The notes under the pieces: model-generated | What the model was told of the DNA's origin: nothing | Databases searched by the model: none | The model's input: only the letters and a program-made list of their open reading frames with translations | Part shown: positions 29,056 to 38,137 of the stretch, in pieces | How the letters are laid out: every line of letters begins with the position of its first letter | How positions within the stretch are numbered: the first letter of the stretch is position 1 | Origin: Pseudomonadota bacterium | GTDB taxonomy: Bacteria > Pseudomonadota > Alphaproteobacteria > RF32 > CAG-239 | Assembly (NCBI GenBank): GCA_018362935.1 | Contig: JAHALQ010000018.1 | Span: 1-43,701 of the forward strand | Direction of reading: 5' to 3' | DNA length: 43,701 bases | Made by a program: the position numbers and the translations under genes

Positions 29056-31275
29056 ATGGTCGAACAGGAAGAAAAAGTCAAAAACGTCTCTATGGCCGAG
29101 GAGTTAAGCTCGCGCTATTTGTCTTATGCGATGTCCACCATTGTCGCGCGTTCGCTGCCCGATGTCCGCGACGGGCTGAAGCCGGTGCACCGCCGCCTGC
29201 TTTATGCCATGCGCCAGCTGCATCTTGACCCGAAATCAGGTTTTAAGAAATGCGCCCGCGTGGTCGGCGATGTCATCGGTAAATACCACCCGCACGGCGA
29301 CAGCGCCGTTTATCAGGCAATGGCGCGTCTGGCGCAGGATTTTTCTGTCCGTTATCCGCTGGTTGACGGGCAGGGCAACTTCGGCAATATTGACGGCGAC
29401 GGACCGGCCGCCATGCGTTATACCGAAGCCCGCCTGACCGAGTTTGCCATTGCCTTGATGGAAGGGCTTAATGATGACGCGGTTGATTTCCGCGATACTT
29501 ATGACGGCGAAGAGTCCGAACCGGTGGTTATGCCCGGCGCCGTTCCCAATTTGCTGTGCAACGGTTCTTCCGGTATTGCCGTCGGCATGGCGACCAATAT
29601 TCCGCCGCACAACTTGTCGGAAGTCTGCGATGCGCTGCTGCTGCTTATTGAAAAGCCGGAAATCGAAATTGAACCGCTGGTGCGCAAAATTAAAGGCCCG
29701 GATTTTCCGACCGGCGGTATTATCGTCGATAAATTTTCGGCTATTCTCGATGCTTATAAACAGGGCAAAGGCAACTTCCGTATTCGTGCCAAATGGGAAA
29801 AAGAAGACCTCGGCATGGGGCAGTATCAGATTATTGTCACCGAAATTCCCTACCAGGTCGTCAAATCCAAACTGATTGAGAAGATAGCCCAGCTGCTGCA
29901 GGACAAAAAAGTACCGCTCTTAAGCGACATCCGCGATGAATCGACGCATGACGTGCGGATTGTTCTGGAGCCCAAAAACCGCAATGTCGACGCCAACATG
30001 CTCATGGAACTGCTGTTCAAGCAGACCGAACTTGAAATCAGGTTTAACATGAATATGAACGTTCTTGATTCCGACGGCGTGCCCCGGGTTATGGGAATTA
30101 AGGAAGTTTTGCAGGAATTTCTGCGCCATCGCCGCAATGTTTTGGTACGCCGTTCCAATTACCGTCTGTGCAAAATCAACAACCGCCTGGAAATTTTGTC
30201 GGGCTATTTGATTGCCTACCTTAATCTGGACGAGATTATCCGCATCATCCGCGAGGAAGAAGAACCCAAACAGATGATGATGCAGAAATTTGACCTGACC
30301 GAAAATCAGGCCGAGGCGATTTTGAACATGAAGCTGCGTAATTTGCGCAAGCTTGAGGAAACCGAAATCCGCCGCGAATTTGACGATTTGTCGGCAGAAA
30401 AAGCCGGTTTGGAAACCTTGCTCGGCAGCGAAGAGCTTCAATGGCAGAAAATTGCTTCCGAAGTTAAGGACATCCGTGAAAAGTTCGGCAAGAAAACCGC
30501 GCTCGGACGCCGCCGCACCGAATTTGCGGAAGTTTCCGACGATATCGAAATTTCGATTGAGGCGCTGGTCGAGAAAGAACCGATAACCGTCATCCTGTCG
30601 CAAAAGGGCTGGATACGCTGCACCAAAGGCCACAATGACTTGCATGAAGATTTCAAGTTCAAGGACGATGACAGCCTGCTGATGGCGATTCATGCCCAGA
30701 CCACGGACAAAATCATCTTGCTCGACAATTCCGGGAAGTTTTTTAATATATCCGGCAGCGAGATTCCCAGCGGCCGCGGTTTCGGCCAGCCGCTGCGCCT
30801 GATGGTCGATTTGGGAAATAATGACAATATAGCCGACATGTTTGTTTTCGAGCCCAAGGCGTCATATCTGATAGCATCGACCGGCGGCCACGGTTTTGTC
30901 ATTGATGAAAACCATATCATTGCCCAGACCCGCAGCGGGCGCAAAATTATGAATGTGGCGGACGGCGAAAAGGTTGTGTTCTGTAAGAAAATAGAGGGCG
31001 ATATGGTGGCCGTCGTCGGCGAAAACCGCAAACTGCTGATTTTCCCGATGGAAGAAGTCCCGACCATGGCGCGCGGCCGCGGCGTTGCGTTGCAGAAATA
31101 CAAAGACGGGCGTCTGGCCGATATTCAGATATTCAAAAAAGAAGAAGGCTTTAAATTTGCCCGCTCCGGCGGCGTTAAGGTTGAAACGGACTTGCTGACA
31201 TGGATTGGCCATCGCGCCCAGGTCGGCAAGCTGGTACCGTTCGGTTTCCCCAAAAACAACCGCTTTTTGGGATAA
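29056..31275 (+). CDS. parC: DNA topoisomerase IV subunit A
   Basis: ParC is the breakage-reunion subunit of the decatenating type IIA topoisomerase. The 739-residue protein shows YLSYAMSTIVARSLPDVRDG, RRLLYAM, the quinolone-region IGKYHPHGDSAVYQAMAR and the active-site Tyr in GPAAMRYTEARLT. Coiled coil and C-terminal beta-pinwheel blades (SQKGWIRCTKGH, STGGHGFVIDE) follow. The length and absence of a long GyrA-type tail favour ParC over GyrA. It is cotranscribed with recO. Confidence 0.95.
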   Translation: MVEQEEKVKNVSMAEELSSRYLSYAMSTIVARSLPDVRDGLKPVHRRLLYAMRQLHLDPKSGFKKCARVVGDVIGKYHPHGDSAVYQAMARLAQDFSVRYPLVDGQGNFGNIDGDGPAAMRYTEARLTEFAIALMEGLNDDAVDFRDTYDGEESEPVVMPGAVPNLLCNGSSGIAVGMATNIPPHNLSEVCDALLLLIEKPEIEIEPLVRKIKGPDFPTGGIIVDKFSAILDAYKQGKGNFRIRAKWEKEDLGMGQYQIIVTEIPYQVVKSKLIEKIAQLLQDKKVPLLSDIRDESTHDVRIVLEPKNRNVDANMLMELLFKQTELEIRFNMNMNVLDSDGVPRVMGIKEVLQEFLRHRRNVLVRRSNYRLCKINNRLEILSGYLIAYLNLDEIIRIIREEEEPKQMMMQKFDLTENQAEAILNMKLRNLRKLEETEIRREFDDLSAEKAGLETLLGSEELQWQKIASEVKDIREKFGKKTALGRRRTEFAEVSDDIEISIEALVEKEPITVILSQKGWIRCTKGHNDLHEDFKFKDDDSLLMAIHAQTTDKIILLDNSGKFFNISGSEIPSGRGFGQPLRLMVDLGNNDNIADMFVFEPKASYLIASTGGHGFVIDENHIIAQTRSGRKIMNVADGEKVVFCKKIEGDMVAVVGENRKLLIFPMEEVPTMARGRGVALQKYKDGRLADIQIFKKEEGFKFARSGGVKVETDLLTWIGHRAQVGKLVPFGFPKNNRFLG

Positions 31276-31293
31276 ATCCGCTGATATTCGGAT

Positions 31294-31330
31294 AGGGGCT
31301 TGACATTTAGGGTCAGCCCCTTTATTTTAT
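31294..31330 (+). terminator. Terminator of recO-parC
   Basis: AGGGGCT/AGCCCCT (31294-31300 with 31315-31321), extended by TGAC/GTCA, is followed by a T-rich run. Confidence 0.8.
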
Positions 31331-31507
31331 TCCGGTAATTAACGGGAGTTTTTTGGAATGTTTTCTATTTTGCATGACATATGCAAACGAAAAATGACCG
31401 CCGGAATTTAAGTTCCGGCCGGGGACGCTCCCTTGTCCTCTATGCCTGTCTTCAAGGCTACTTATCCTGATTTTTGAATTTTAATGTTTGTTGCATAGAG
31501 GAAAACC
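31331..31507. other. Intergenic region with two inverted repeats
   Basis: No gene is seen. TTGCAT-N5-ATGCAA (about 31374-31390) is a possible operator. GCCGGAA/TTCCGGC (about 31402-31421) forms a hairpin. The GNAT gene's SD (GAGGAAAA) is at the right end. I cannot assign a promoter confidently. Confidence 0.35.
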
Positions 31508-32314
31508 ATGTTTGCTGATCCCATATTGATGAGTGCCCGTCTGCCGAAAACCGGCCAGCCTTATATAGTCCGCCGCCTGAATGAGAAAGATATTTTTGCC
31601 GTAACCGGCCTGCATCAGATTATTCTGGACAACCTGCGCCCCGGGCAGGAGTGTTTTATTCACCGCAAAAAAACCAGCGACTTTATGCGTATTCTGGAAA
31701 ATCCGAACCAATTGTTTATCGGCGCTTTCTGCGGGGAAGAGCTGATGGGTTATGCTTCGGCAAATTTTATCAATCACGATAATTTCGATGAGGTTTTGCC
31801 GGGTTTCGCGCTGGATTATGAACCGGATAAAATCGCCGTGCTGGAACAGGCTTCGGTCAACCCGGCTTACCGCGGCAACAATCTGGCTTCGGCGATGAAC
31901 GCCCTGCGCCAGAAAATAGCGTATCGTGAATACGGCCGCCGCTATGCCGTGACCATGGTTGACATCAAAAATTTTTACAGCTACCGCAACGGTTTCAGAA
32001 ACGGCATGTGCATTACGCAGGCAGCCGTTGACCCGGCCGACGGCGGCCACGTTGTCTACATGGCCAAGGAAATCGGGCGGGAAACGCGTTTTAACATCAG
32101 CCATATCCCGCAGGAACTGTCATATGCCGAAATGGACATTGCCAATGTCAGCGCGTTGGTGGAGCAGGGCTATGTTGCCCGCGGATATGACGACGCGCGC
32201 CGGAAAGTTCTGTTTGGCAAAACAAATGACTTTAAATATAAAATCCGCGATGCTAAATTGGAATTGCCGGCAGCCTTTCTTTTGTCAAAAGCCGCGATTC
32301 AGGGAGTCAAATGA
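31508..32314 (+). CDS. GNAT-family acetyltransferase, 268 aa
   Basis: An N-terminal GNAT domain starts with YIVRRLNEKDIFAVTGLHQ and carries the acetyl-CoA loop in AVLEQASVNPAYRGNNLASAMNAL (residues about 112-136, R-G-N-N-L-A). The C-terminal 80 residues form an extension not typical of small GNATs. The substrate is unknown. GAGGAAAACC precedes ATG 31508. Its stop overlaps the ATG of the DUF6898-like gene. Confidence 0.83.
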   Translation: MFADPILMSARLPKTGQPYIVRRLNEKDIFAVTGLHQIILDNLRPGQECFIHRKKTSDFMRILENPNQLFIGAFCGEELMGYASANFINHDNFDEVLPGFALDYEPDKIAVLEQASVNPAYRGNNLASAMNALRQKIAYREYGRRYAVTMVDIKNFYSYRNGFRNGMCITQAAVDPADGGHVVYMAKEIGRETRFNISHIPQELSYAEMDIANVSALVEQGYVARGYDDARRKVLFGKTNDFKYKIRDAKLELPAAFLLSKAAIQGVK

Positions 32315-32490
32315 GCGAAATTTTGTTTGAATACGTCCGCCAGGGGCAATACGTCAAAGTTACGGCGATTGAGCCGGAAACCTGTACCGAGGTCAGCGTC
32401 GTCGTGCCGGTTAGCCTCAGTCAGGAGCAGATGCAGATTCAGGCTCTGAACCGCCTGAACTATGTTTTGAAGAAAAAAGCCGGAGAATAA
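32311..32490 (+). CDS. DUF6898-like small protein, 59 aa
   Basis: This short gene begins in an ATGA overlap with the GNAT stop and encodes MSEILFEYVRQGQYVKVTAI, then EPETCTEVSVVVPVSLSQEQ and a Leu/Arg-rich helix ending KKKAGE. It resembles the small DUF6898 proteins of Alphaproteobacteria by the pattern 'E-x-x-x-x-G-x-Y-V-K-V-x-A-I-(D/E)-P-x-T-x-x-E-V'. Function is unknown. The ATGA overlap and conserved pattern make it a real gene. Confidence 0.8.
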   Translation: MSEILFEYVRQGQYVKVTAIEPETCTEVSVVVPVSLSQEQMQIQALNRLNYVLKKKAGE

Positions 32491-32625
32491 TATTCCGAAG
32501 AGATTCCCGTGTGGATAAAATGCGATTTTGCGCGCATAAATATTTCCCTTTTAAAAATTATGGATTAATATAGCCTCAGCCCGAAAGGGTGTGGGGAATA
32601 TTATCTGTACATGGGGAAAATATAG

Positions 32626-35600
32626 ATGTCCAGTCAAACAGCCGGCGGTAGCCGGCCAAAAGCCAATAACAGCCTTCCGCAATTTATGAACGAACAGCCT
32701 GTTTATACCGAGATTGAAGAAGAACAGTCATGGCTGAACAATAATCTGCATAAGCTGATGATATCGGTCAGTATTATCTGGTTTGCCGTGGTGCTCATTT
32801 ATATTACGCAGTTTTTCGGCTGGTCCAACCTCTTTTTGATGATGCCCGACGAGTTTGGCGGCTTTTTGGCCGGCATAACTTTGCCGCTGGCAATTATCTG
32901 GGTTGTTATGGCCTATATTGACCGCGGCACGTCTTTCAAACAGGAAGCCAAGTTTCTGCGTGCTTATATGAACCAGCTGGTTTATCCCGAAGACGGCGCT
33001 CCCCAGACCGCCAAAGCCATGGCCGACGCCATTCGCTCGCAGGTTGTGGAATTGCAGCAGGTTTCCAAGGCCGCGACCGAACAGACCGCCGCCATAAAAG
33101 ACGGTATGCGTGCCAATATTGCGGAACTTTCCAAATTGATTGCCACGCTGGATACCTATTCTTCCAAAACGATTGTCGAACTGAGCGACAGCGTCAAATT
33201 AATTTCCCAGAATTTTGACATTATTACCGGCAAGGCTCAGACTGCTGTTGCCGGTTTCAATGAAATGAACCGCGATATGTCGGCGGGTGCCGCTGATATT
33301 GAGAACAATCTGGGCAGCCTGTTCAGTAATCTGCTCCCCAAGATTAAAGAAATAAAAGATGCGGCGGGATTTTTGCAGGAAATTTCCGATGCCAACAACC
33401 ACTCAATGATAAAAGCCAACGAAATTTTACGCCAGTTTAACGGCGAAGCTTCCGCCAACCTCAACAATCTTGGCGAATCTTTGTCGGCGCAAACTTCCAT
33501 GCTGCAAAATGTGGCGCAAACGGCCATTGAAAACTGCGGCCTGATTAAAAAAACTGTTTCTTCCGAGGTTGAAAGCCTTGGTACTTTGGTTGAAGCCCAC
33601 GCCGGCCGGCTGGAAAAAGCGATTGCCTCGGCCAATGAGGTTTTGAAAGCCAAAGTTGACGAGCTCGGCAAAAAAGCCGCGGATAAGATTGGCGATATAG
33701 ACAACAGCTTGCAAAAAGCAATGCTGGGATTGGACAGCTCTGTTGACAACCAGGTTAAAAAAGTCGAAACCGCAATGGGCCGCCACAGCCATGAACTTGT
33801 CGGGCTGATAAAGGCGCTTGACGATAAGGCCGAAAGCGTTAATGACAAGCTTTCGGTTCATGGCAGCCTTTTGGCGCAGGAAATCGACAAGCTTATGGTC
33901 AGGAGCAATAATCTTGAAGAAAGCATTGCCACGCAGGTTTCCAAAATGAATAACGTTTCGGCGCAGGTCGTCGATGCCATGCAGCGCGTGGATATGTCAA
34001 TGGAAAGCAACATCAGCGCTCTGCGTGAAAAGAGCGCCATGGCTAATGATGATCTGACCCATTATATCGATACGCTTCAAGACAAGACCGGCGAACTGGA
34101 CCGTCTCAGTGCAGATGTGCTTGACCGCGCGGCGCAGGCCGGTGATGAACTGATTGCCCGTCATAAGCACATCAAAGATACGATTGCCGGCGCCGGCGCC
34201 CAGCTGCAAGCCTTGAATGAGGCGATTGAGGCTTCGGCGGCCAATTTGCGCCAACAGTCGGCTGAATCGGCGTCCGGCATGAACAATATTGCCGAGGCGA
34301 TGCAGAAACATGCGGCTTTGCTGACGGAAACAACATCAATTGTTGTTGCCCAAAGCCAGGTCAGCGAAACATCCTTGGCTCAGCAGCAGAAAAACATTAC
34401 CGCTTCGGCGGCGCGGGTTGAGGAAATCAAAGCCGAACTCAAACGCCAGATTGACGAGCTATCTACGGCTTCAGCCTTGTTGGAAAGCGATGCTGCGGAC
34501 GCGGTGGACAACCTCAAACAAAACATCTCGGTGATGCTCGCTTCCTGCAATGAGGCAATCAACAAAAGCCGCGCCATTAATGACAACCTGGCGGAGCAGG
34601 CAAACTTGTTTGATGCTTCGGCCAATCGCACTTTGTCCAAGGTAACACAGTTTGAAAGCGTTCTGACAGTCCAGAACCAGAATATGGACGACTTGTCAAA
34701 GCTGGTCAGCGACCGCGCGGCCAATGTGGAGGAAGTATTGGCTCGCCAGCATAAAAATATCAGCGATATGACACAGATTTCGCAGGAAACCCTGACCAGG
34801 GCGATGAACTCGTTTGAAGAGCAGGGCAAGAGCCTTAGCGATATCTCTCGTTCGGCAGCCTCATATGTTGCCGACGTCACCCAAAGCCTTGATGACAAAG
34901 CGGCTTCGCTGGATATTCTTTTCAAACAGCAGGAAGATGAATTTTACAGTTTCTGCGACAAGATTGCCGAAAATGCCGAGATAATGAAGGAAGCGCTTAA
35001 AAAGCAGGTCGGCATAATCGAACAAAGTGCCGATAAGGTTTTTGCGCGTATGGTTATGCTTGAGGAAGACACCTCGCGCCATGCGGATTCAGTTGTTGCC
35101 AATTCCACTCAGTCGATTGAGCGTTTGAACGAAATAGAAAATCTGATTAGCGCCAAAAATGAAGCAATTTCCAAAATGGTCGGCGATGTTTCGGGCAATT
35201 TGCATGATATTATGCATAAAATTCAGGAAACGACAGGCATTTTTGGTGCCAATGCCAAACAGTTGCGCGAAGAAGCAGCCAAATCGAGTCAGGGAATCCT
35301 TTCCAGCTGCGCGGATTTGTCGACGGCGCAAAGCGGCTTGTCCAAAGAAACGTCAAACGTAGCCAAACTGATTAACGAGCATGCCAAAAATATTGATATG
35401 TCGATGATGAAGGCGCAGACGCAGGGTGAAGAAATCAACAAAATGCTGTCTGCTCAGGCTGAAAACCTCACCGAAGTTGCCAATACGCTGGCAACCCAGA
35501 GCCGCCTGGGAGAGAGTTCGCTTGCCCAGCAGTATCAGTACCTGTCCGACGCATCTGTTCAGGTTGCGGAAAAAATGCGTGAAATAAACGATCAGTTTAA

Positions 35601-36807
35601 GGCCAATACTTCGGGCATGTTTGAAATGACGACCAAACTGGCCTATGAGTTTGACGTTCTCGGCGACCGCCTGATAAAAGCCGGCGACGATGTCAGCAAA
35701 GCCTCCAAAACATCGATGAAGAGCATGGATCAGGTCAACCTGACGCTCACGCAGAATACCGAAGATCTGGAGCAGGCCATCCGCGGCTCGCTTGAACAAT
35801 TCGGTAAAGTTTTCAAAGAGTACGAAAAATATCTGGCCGGATTTAACACCGTCACCGCAGAAACCAGCACCAGTGTTTATGAGATAAACAATCTCATTAC
35901 CGACCAGAGCACCAAAATGGTCAAGATTTCTGATGACACCAAAAAACTGGTCGACTGTTTCAATACCGTGCTTAACGATACCTCTAACGCTTTGGCCGTG
36001 CGGGCGAACGATGCCTATGACAAAGTCAAGGGGCTGGGCAAAGATTTGAAAAATCTGGGTATGCAGATGGAAGAGGCGGCCAAGGTCAGCGCAACGCATC
36101 TCACGACGTCGGGCGACAAACTGCGCGCCTCAATCAGCGAGATTGCCGCCAATGCCGAACGCATTTCCAACGAGATTGTTTCTTCAGGCGAGGTCTTTGT
36201 CAAACAGTCTCAGGCGCTGGTCGCCACCACCGACGATACGGTTTCCAAAATCAACGCGGTTATGGGCACGCTGCTGGAAGCCGGCAAAGACTTCGGCCTG
36301 CAAAGTGACACGCTGGTTCAGCAGAGCATGCGCTTTAATGACGTTGTCGGCAAGCAGATAAAACAGCTTAACGAGAGCACCAAAAAGGCCGAAACGACGT
36401 TGGGATCGCTGAATTCTTCCTACAAAGAAGTCAAAATCGAGCACTTCCTTAAAGATGCTTCCGACATAATTGAAAAACTGCAGAATATATCGGTCGATAT
36501 CAATCGCGTCTTTAATCCGAAGGACGAAGAAGATTTATGGAAGAAGTTTTATAACGGCGACAGCAGCGTCTTTGTCCGTTATCTTTCAAAAAACATGACC
36601 AGGCAGCAGATTGCGGCTATTCGCGGCGAATTTGAGAAAAACAGCGAGTTCCGCACGCTGATAACGGCCTATTTGTCAGAATTTGAAGTTTTGATAAACG
36701 CGGCCAAGTCGCATGAGCATTCCGGCGTTTTGCTTTCGGTTATTTCCGGCGCCGACATCGGCAAATTGTATTATATTCTGGCTAAAACGCTGGACAAGCT
36801 TAACTGA
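32626..36807 (+). CDS. Giant membrane-anchored coiled-coil protein, 1393 aa
   Basis: A cytoplasmic N-terminus of about 40 residues precedes two membrane helices (residues about 44-65 and 78-98). Some 1150 residues of nearly continuous Ala/Ser/Asn/Gln-rich coiled coil follow without a sensor or methyl-accepting signature. The last 120 residues form a distinct, probably globular domain (EDLWKKFYNGDSSVFVRYL, then SGADIGKLYYILAKTL). Local internal repeats occur, such as SETSLAQQQKNITASAARV and GESSLAQQYQYLSDASVQV. The layout recalls alphaproteobacterial polarity or envelope-scaffold proteins such as TipN, but I see no specific homology. It may head an operon with the 112-aa orphan and dus. Confidence 0.8.
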   Translation: MSSQTAGGSRPKANNSLPQFMNEQPVYTEIEEEQSWLNNNLHKLMISVSIIWFAVVLIYITQFFGWSNLFLMMPDEFGGFLAGITLPLAIIWVVMAYIDRGTSFKQEAKFLRAYMNQLVYPEDGAPQTAKAMADAIRSQVVELQQVSKAATEQTAAIKDGMRANIAELSKLIATLDTYSSKTIVELSDSVKLISQNFDIITGKAQTAVAGFNEMNRDMSAGAADIENNLGSLFSNLLPKIKEIKDAAGFLQEISDANNHSMIKANEILRQFNGEASANLNNLGESLSAQTSMLQNVAQTAIENCGLIKKTVSSEVESLGTLVEAHAGRLEKAIASANEVLKAKVDELGKKAADKIGDIDNSLQKAMLGLDSSVDNQVKKVETAMGRHSHELVGLIKALDDKAESVNDKLSVHGSLLAQEIDKLMVRSNNLEESIATQVSKMNNVSAQVVDAMQRVDMSMESNISALREKSAMANDDLTHYIDTLQDKTGELDRLSADVLDRAAQAGDELIARHKHIKDTIAGAGAQLQALNEAIEASAANLRQQSAESASGMNNIAEAMQKHAALLTETTSIVVAQSQVSETSLAQQQKNITASAARVEEIKAELKRQIDELSTASALLESDAADAVDNLKQNISVMLASCNEAINKSRAINDNLAEQANLFDASANRTLSKVTQFESVLTVQNQNMDDLSKLVSDRAANVEEVLARQHKNISDMTQISQETLTRAMNSFEEQGKSLSDISRSAASYVADVTQSLDDKAASLDILFKQQEDEFYSFCDKIAENAEIMKEALKKQVGIIEQSADKVFARMVMLEEDTSRHADSVVANSTQSIERLNEIENLISAKNEAISKMVGDVSGNLHDIMHKIQETTGIFGANAKQLREEAAKSSQGILSSCADLSTAQSGLSKETSNVAKLINEHAKNIDMSMMKAQTQGEEINKMLSAQAENLTEVANTLATQSRLGESSLAQQYQYLSDASVQVAEKMREINDQFKANTSGMFEMTTKLAYEFDVLGDRLIKAGDDVSKASKTSMKSMDQVNLTLTQNTEDLEQAIRGSLEQFGKVFKEYEKYLAGFNTVTAETSTSVYEINNLITDQSTKMVKISDDTKKLVDCFNTVLNDTSNALAVRANDAYDKVKGLGKDLKNLGMQMEEAAKVSATHLTTSGDKLRASISEIAANAERISNEIVSSGEVFVKQSQALVATTDDTVSKINAVMGTLLEAGKDFGLQSDTLVQQSMRFNDVVGKQIKQLNESTKKAETTLGSLNSSYKEVKIEHFLKDASDIIEKLQNISVDINRVFNPKDEEDLWKKFYNGDSSVFVRYLSKNMTRQQIAAIRGEFEKNSEFRTLITAYLSEFEVLINAAKSHEHSGVLLSVISGADIGKLYYILAKTLDKLN

Positions 36808-36816
36808 GGGTAAAGC

Positions 36817-37155
36817 ATGAACAAGCTTGTTATCAACGACAGTCTTTCATCGCTGCAGCGGCAGATTGCCGTTTCGGTAGACCGGCTGAAAGCCAAAGAA
36901 GCGCATAACCGCCCGGCGGAAAAAGAAAACGGGGAACAAGCGCAAGCTGATTACGCCGGAGCCCGTCTGAATGAAAAGGCTTATTCTTTGCTGGAAACTT
37001 CAGTGTCATATCGGATGTTTTCTTACACGGATACGCAGATTGACGCCGCGTACGCCGCCCGCAGCTATAACACGGTTGCCGGTGTGGATAAGCCTTCGAC
37101 AGTGTTGATTGACTTTATGTTTGCCAATAACCGCGAATTTGACTTTAAGGTATAA
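36817..37155 (+). CDS. Hypothetical protein, 112 aa
   Basis: I do not recognise this protein. It is soluble: an amphipathic start (LVINDSLSSLQRQIAVSVDR), a charged Lys/Glu linker, then a Tyr-rich segment (SVSYRMFSYTDTQIDAAYAA). It begins 9 nt after the giant coiled-coil gene and stops immediately before the dus ATG, so all three are probably translated from one mRNA. It may be a partner of the coiled-coil protein; this is from position only. Confidence 0.65.
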   Translation: MNKLVINDSLSSLQRQIAVSVDRLKAKEAHNRPAEKENGEQAQADYAGARLNEKAYSLLETSVSYRMFSYTDTQIDAAYAARSYNTVAGVDKPSTVLIDFMFANNREFDFKV

Positions 37156-38127
37156 ATGCAGATACTTGACTTTGACAGCAAGGTGTTTTTAGCGCCGATG
37201 GCCGGAATAACCGATTTGCCGCTGCGCAAATTGGTAGCCTCTTTCGGCAAAGGGAATATCGTGTCGGAAATGGTAGCGATTAATGCCCTTTCGCGCCGCA
37301 ACCCCAAGACCTATCGTATCGCCGACGTCCGCGGCGAGCCTTATAAGGTTGTTGTCCAGCTGGTCGGCAGCGACCCGCAGATATTTTCCGAGGCCGCAAA
37401 GCTTGTCGCCGAATTGGGCGCCTGTTCGCTGGACATCAATATGGGCTGCCCGGTGAAGAAAATTGTCGCCAATAATTCCGGTTCTTATCTGATGAAAGAT
37501 ATGGCGCTGGCTGAAAAGATTATCAAAACCGTGGTTGCGGCAACGCCTCTTAAAGTCAGCGTCAAATTCCGCAAAGGCTGGGATGCCGTGCATGTCAATG
37601 CGCCGGAGTTTGCCCGCATGTGCGAAGAGGCGGGGGCTTCTTATATAACGGTTCACGGCCGTACCCGCGCGGAATTCTATTCCGGCAAGGCCGATTGGGA
37701 TGCCATTGCCGAAGTCAAAAATGCCGTTAAAATCCCGGTTGTTGGCAATGGCGACGTTACTTCACCGCAAAAAGCGAAGGAAATGCTGGACTATACCGGC
37801 GCCGACGGCATTATGATCGGCCGCGCGGCCTTGGGCAATCCGTGGCTGATTGCGCAGGCACATAATTATTTGGAGCACGGACACGCCGAGCCGCTGATAA
37901 CCGGAGAACTTGTCAAGCAGACTTTGTTAACCCATATTAAAGGACTGGTAGATTATTATGGAGAAAAAATAGCTTTGGGACTTTCGCGTAAATATGTATG
38001 CTGGTACTGCAAAAATATGCGCGATGCCCGCAAATTCCGCGAAAATTATGTGCGGATAAACAACTTTGCCGAAGCATATGCCGAGATAAACCGTTATTTT
38101 GACAATTGCGCCGGCGATCAGCCTTAA
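37156..38127 (+). CDS. dusB: tRNA-dihydrouridine synthase (DusB type)
   Basis: The FMN-dependent enzyme reduces uridine to dihydrouridine in tRNA D-loops. The 323-residue protein has the TIM-barrel signatures FLAPMAGITDLPLR, VVQLVGSDPQ, the catalytic Cys in LDINMGCPVKKI, TVHGRTRAEFYSG and VVGNGDVTSPQ, then GIMIGRAALGNPWL. Length and motifs fit DusB. It starts directly after the previous stop, and trkA follows after 10 nt. Confidence 0.94.
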   Translation: MQILDFDSKVFLAPMAGITDLPLRKLVASFGKGNIVSEMVAINALSRRNPKTYRIADVRGEPYKVVVQLVGSDPQIFSEAAKLVAELGACSLDINMGCPVKKIVANNSGSYLMKDMALAEKIIKTVVAATPLKVSVKFRKGWDAVHVNAPEFARMCEEAGASYITVHGRTRAEFYSGKADWDAIAEVKNAVKIPVVGNGDVTSPQKAKEMLDYTGADGIMIGRAALGNPWLIAQAHNYLEHGHAEPLITGELVKQTLLTHIKGLVDYYGEKIALGLSRKYVCWYCKNMRDARKFRENYVRINNFAEAYAEINRYFDNCAGDQP

Positions 38128-38137
38128 GGGGTGAAAC

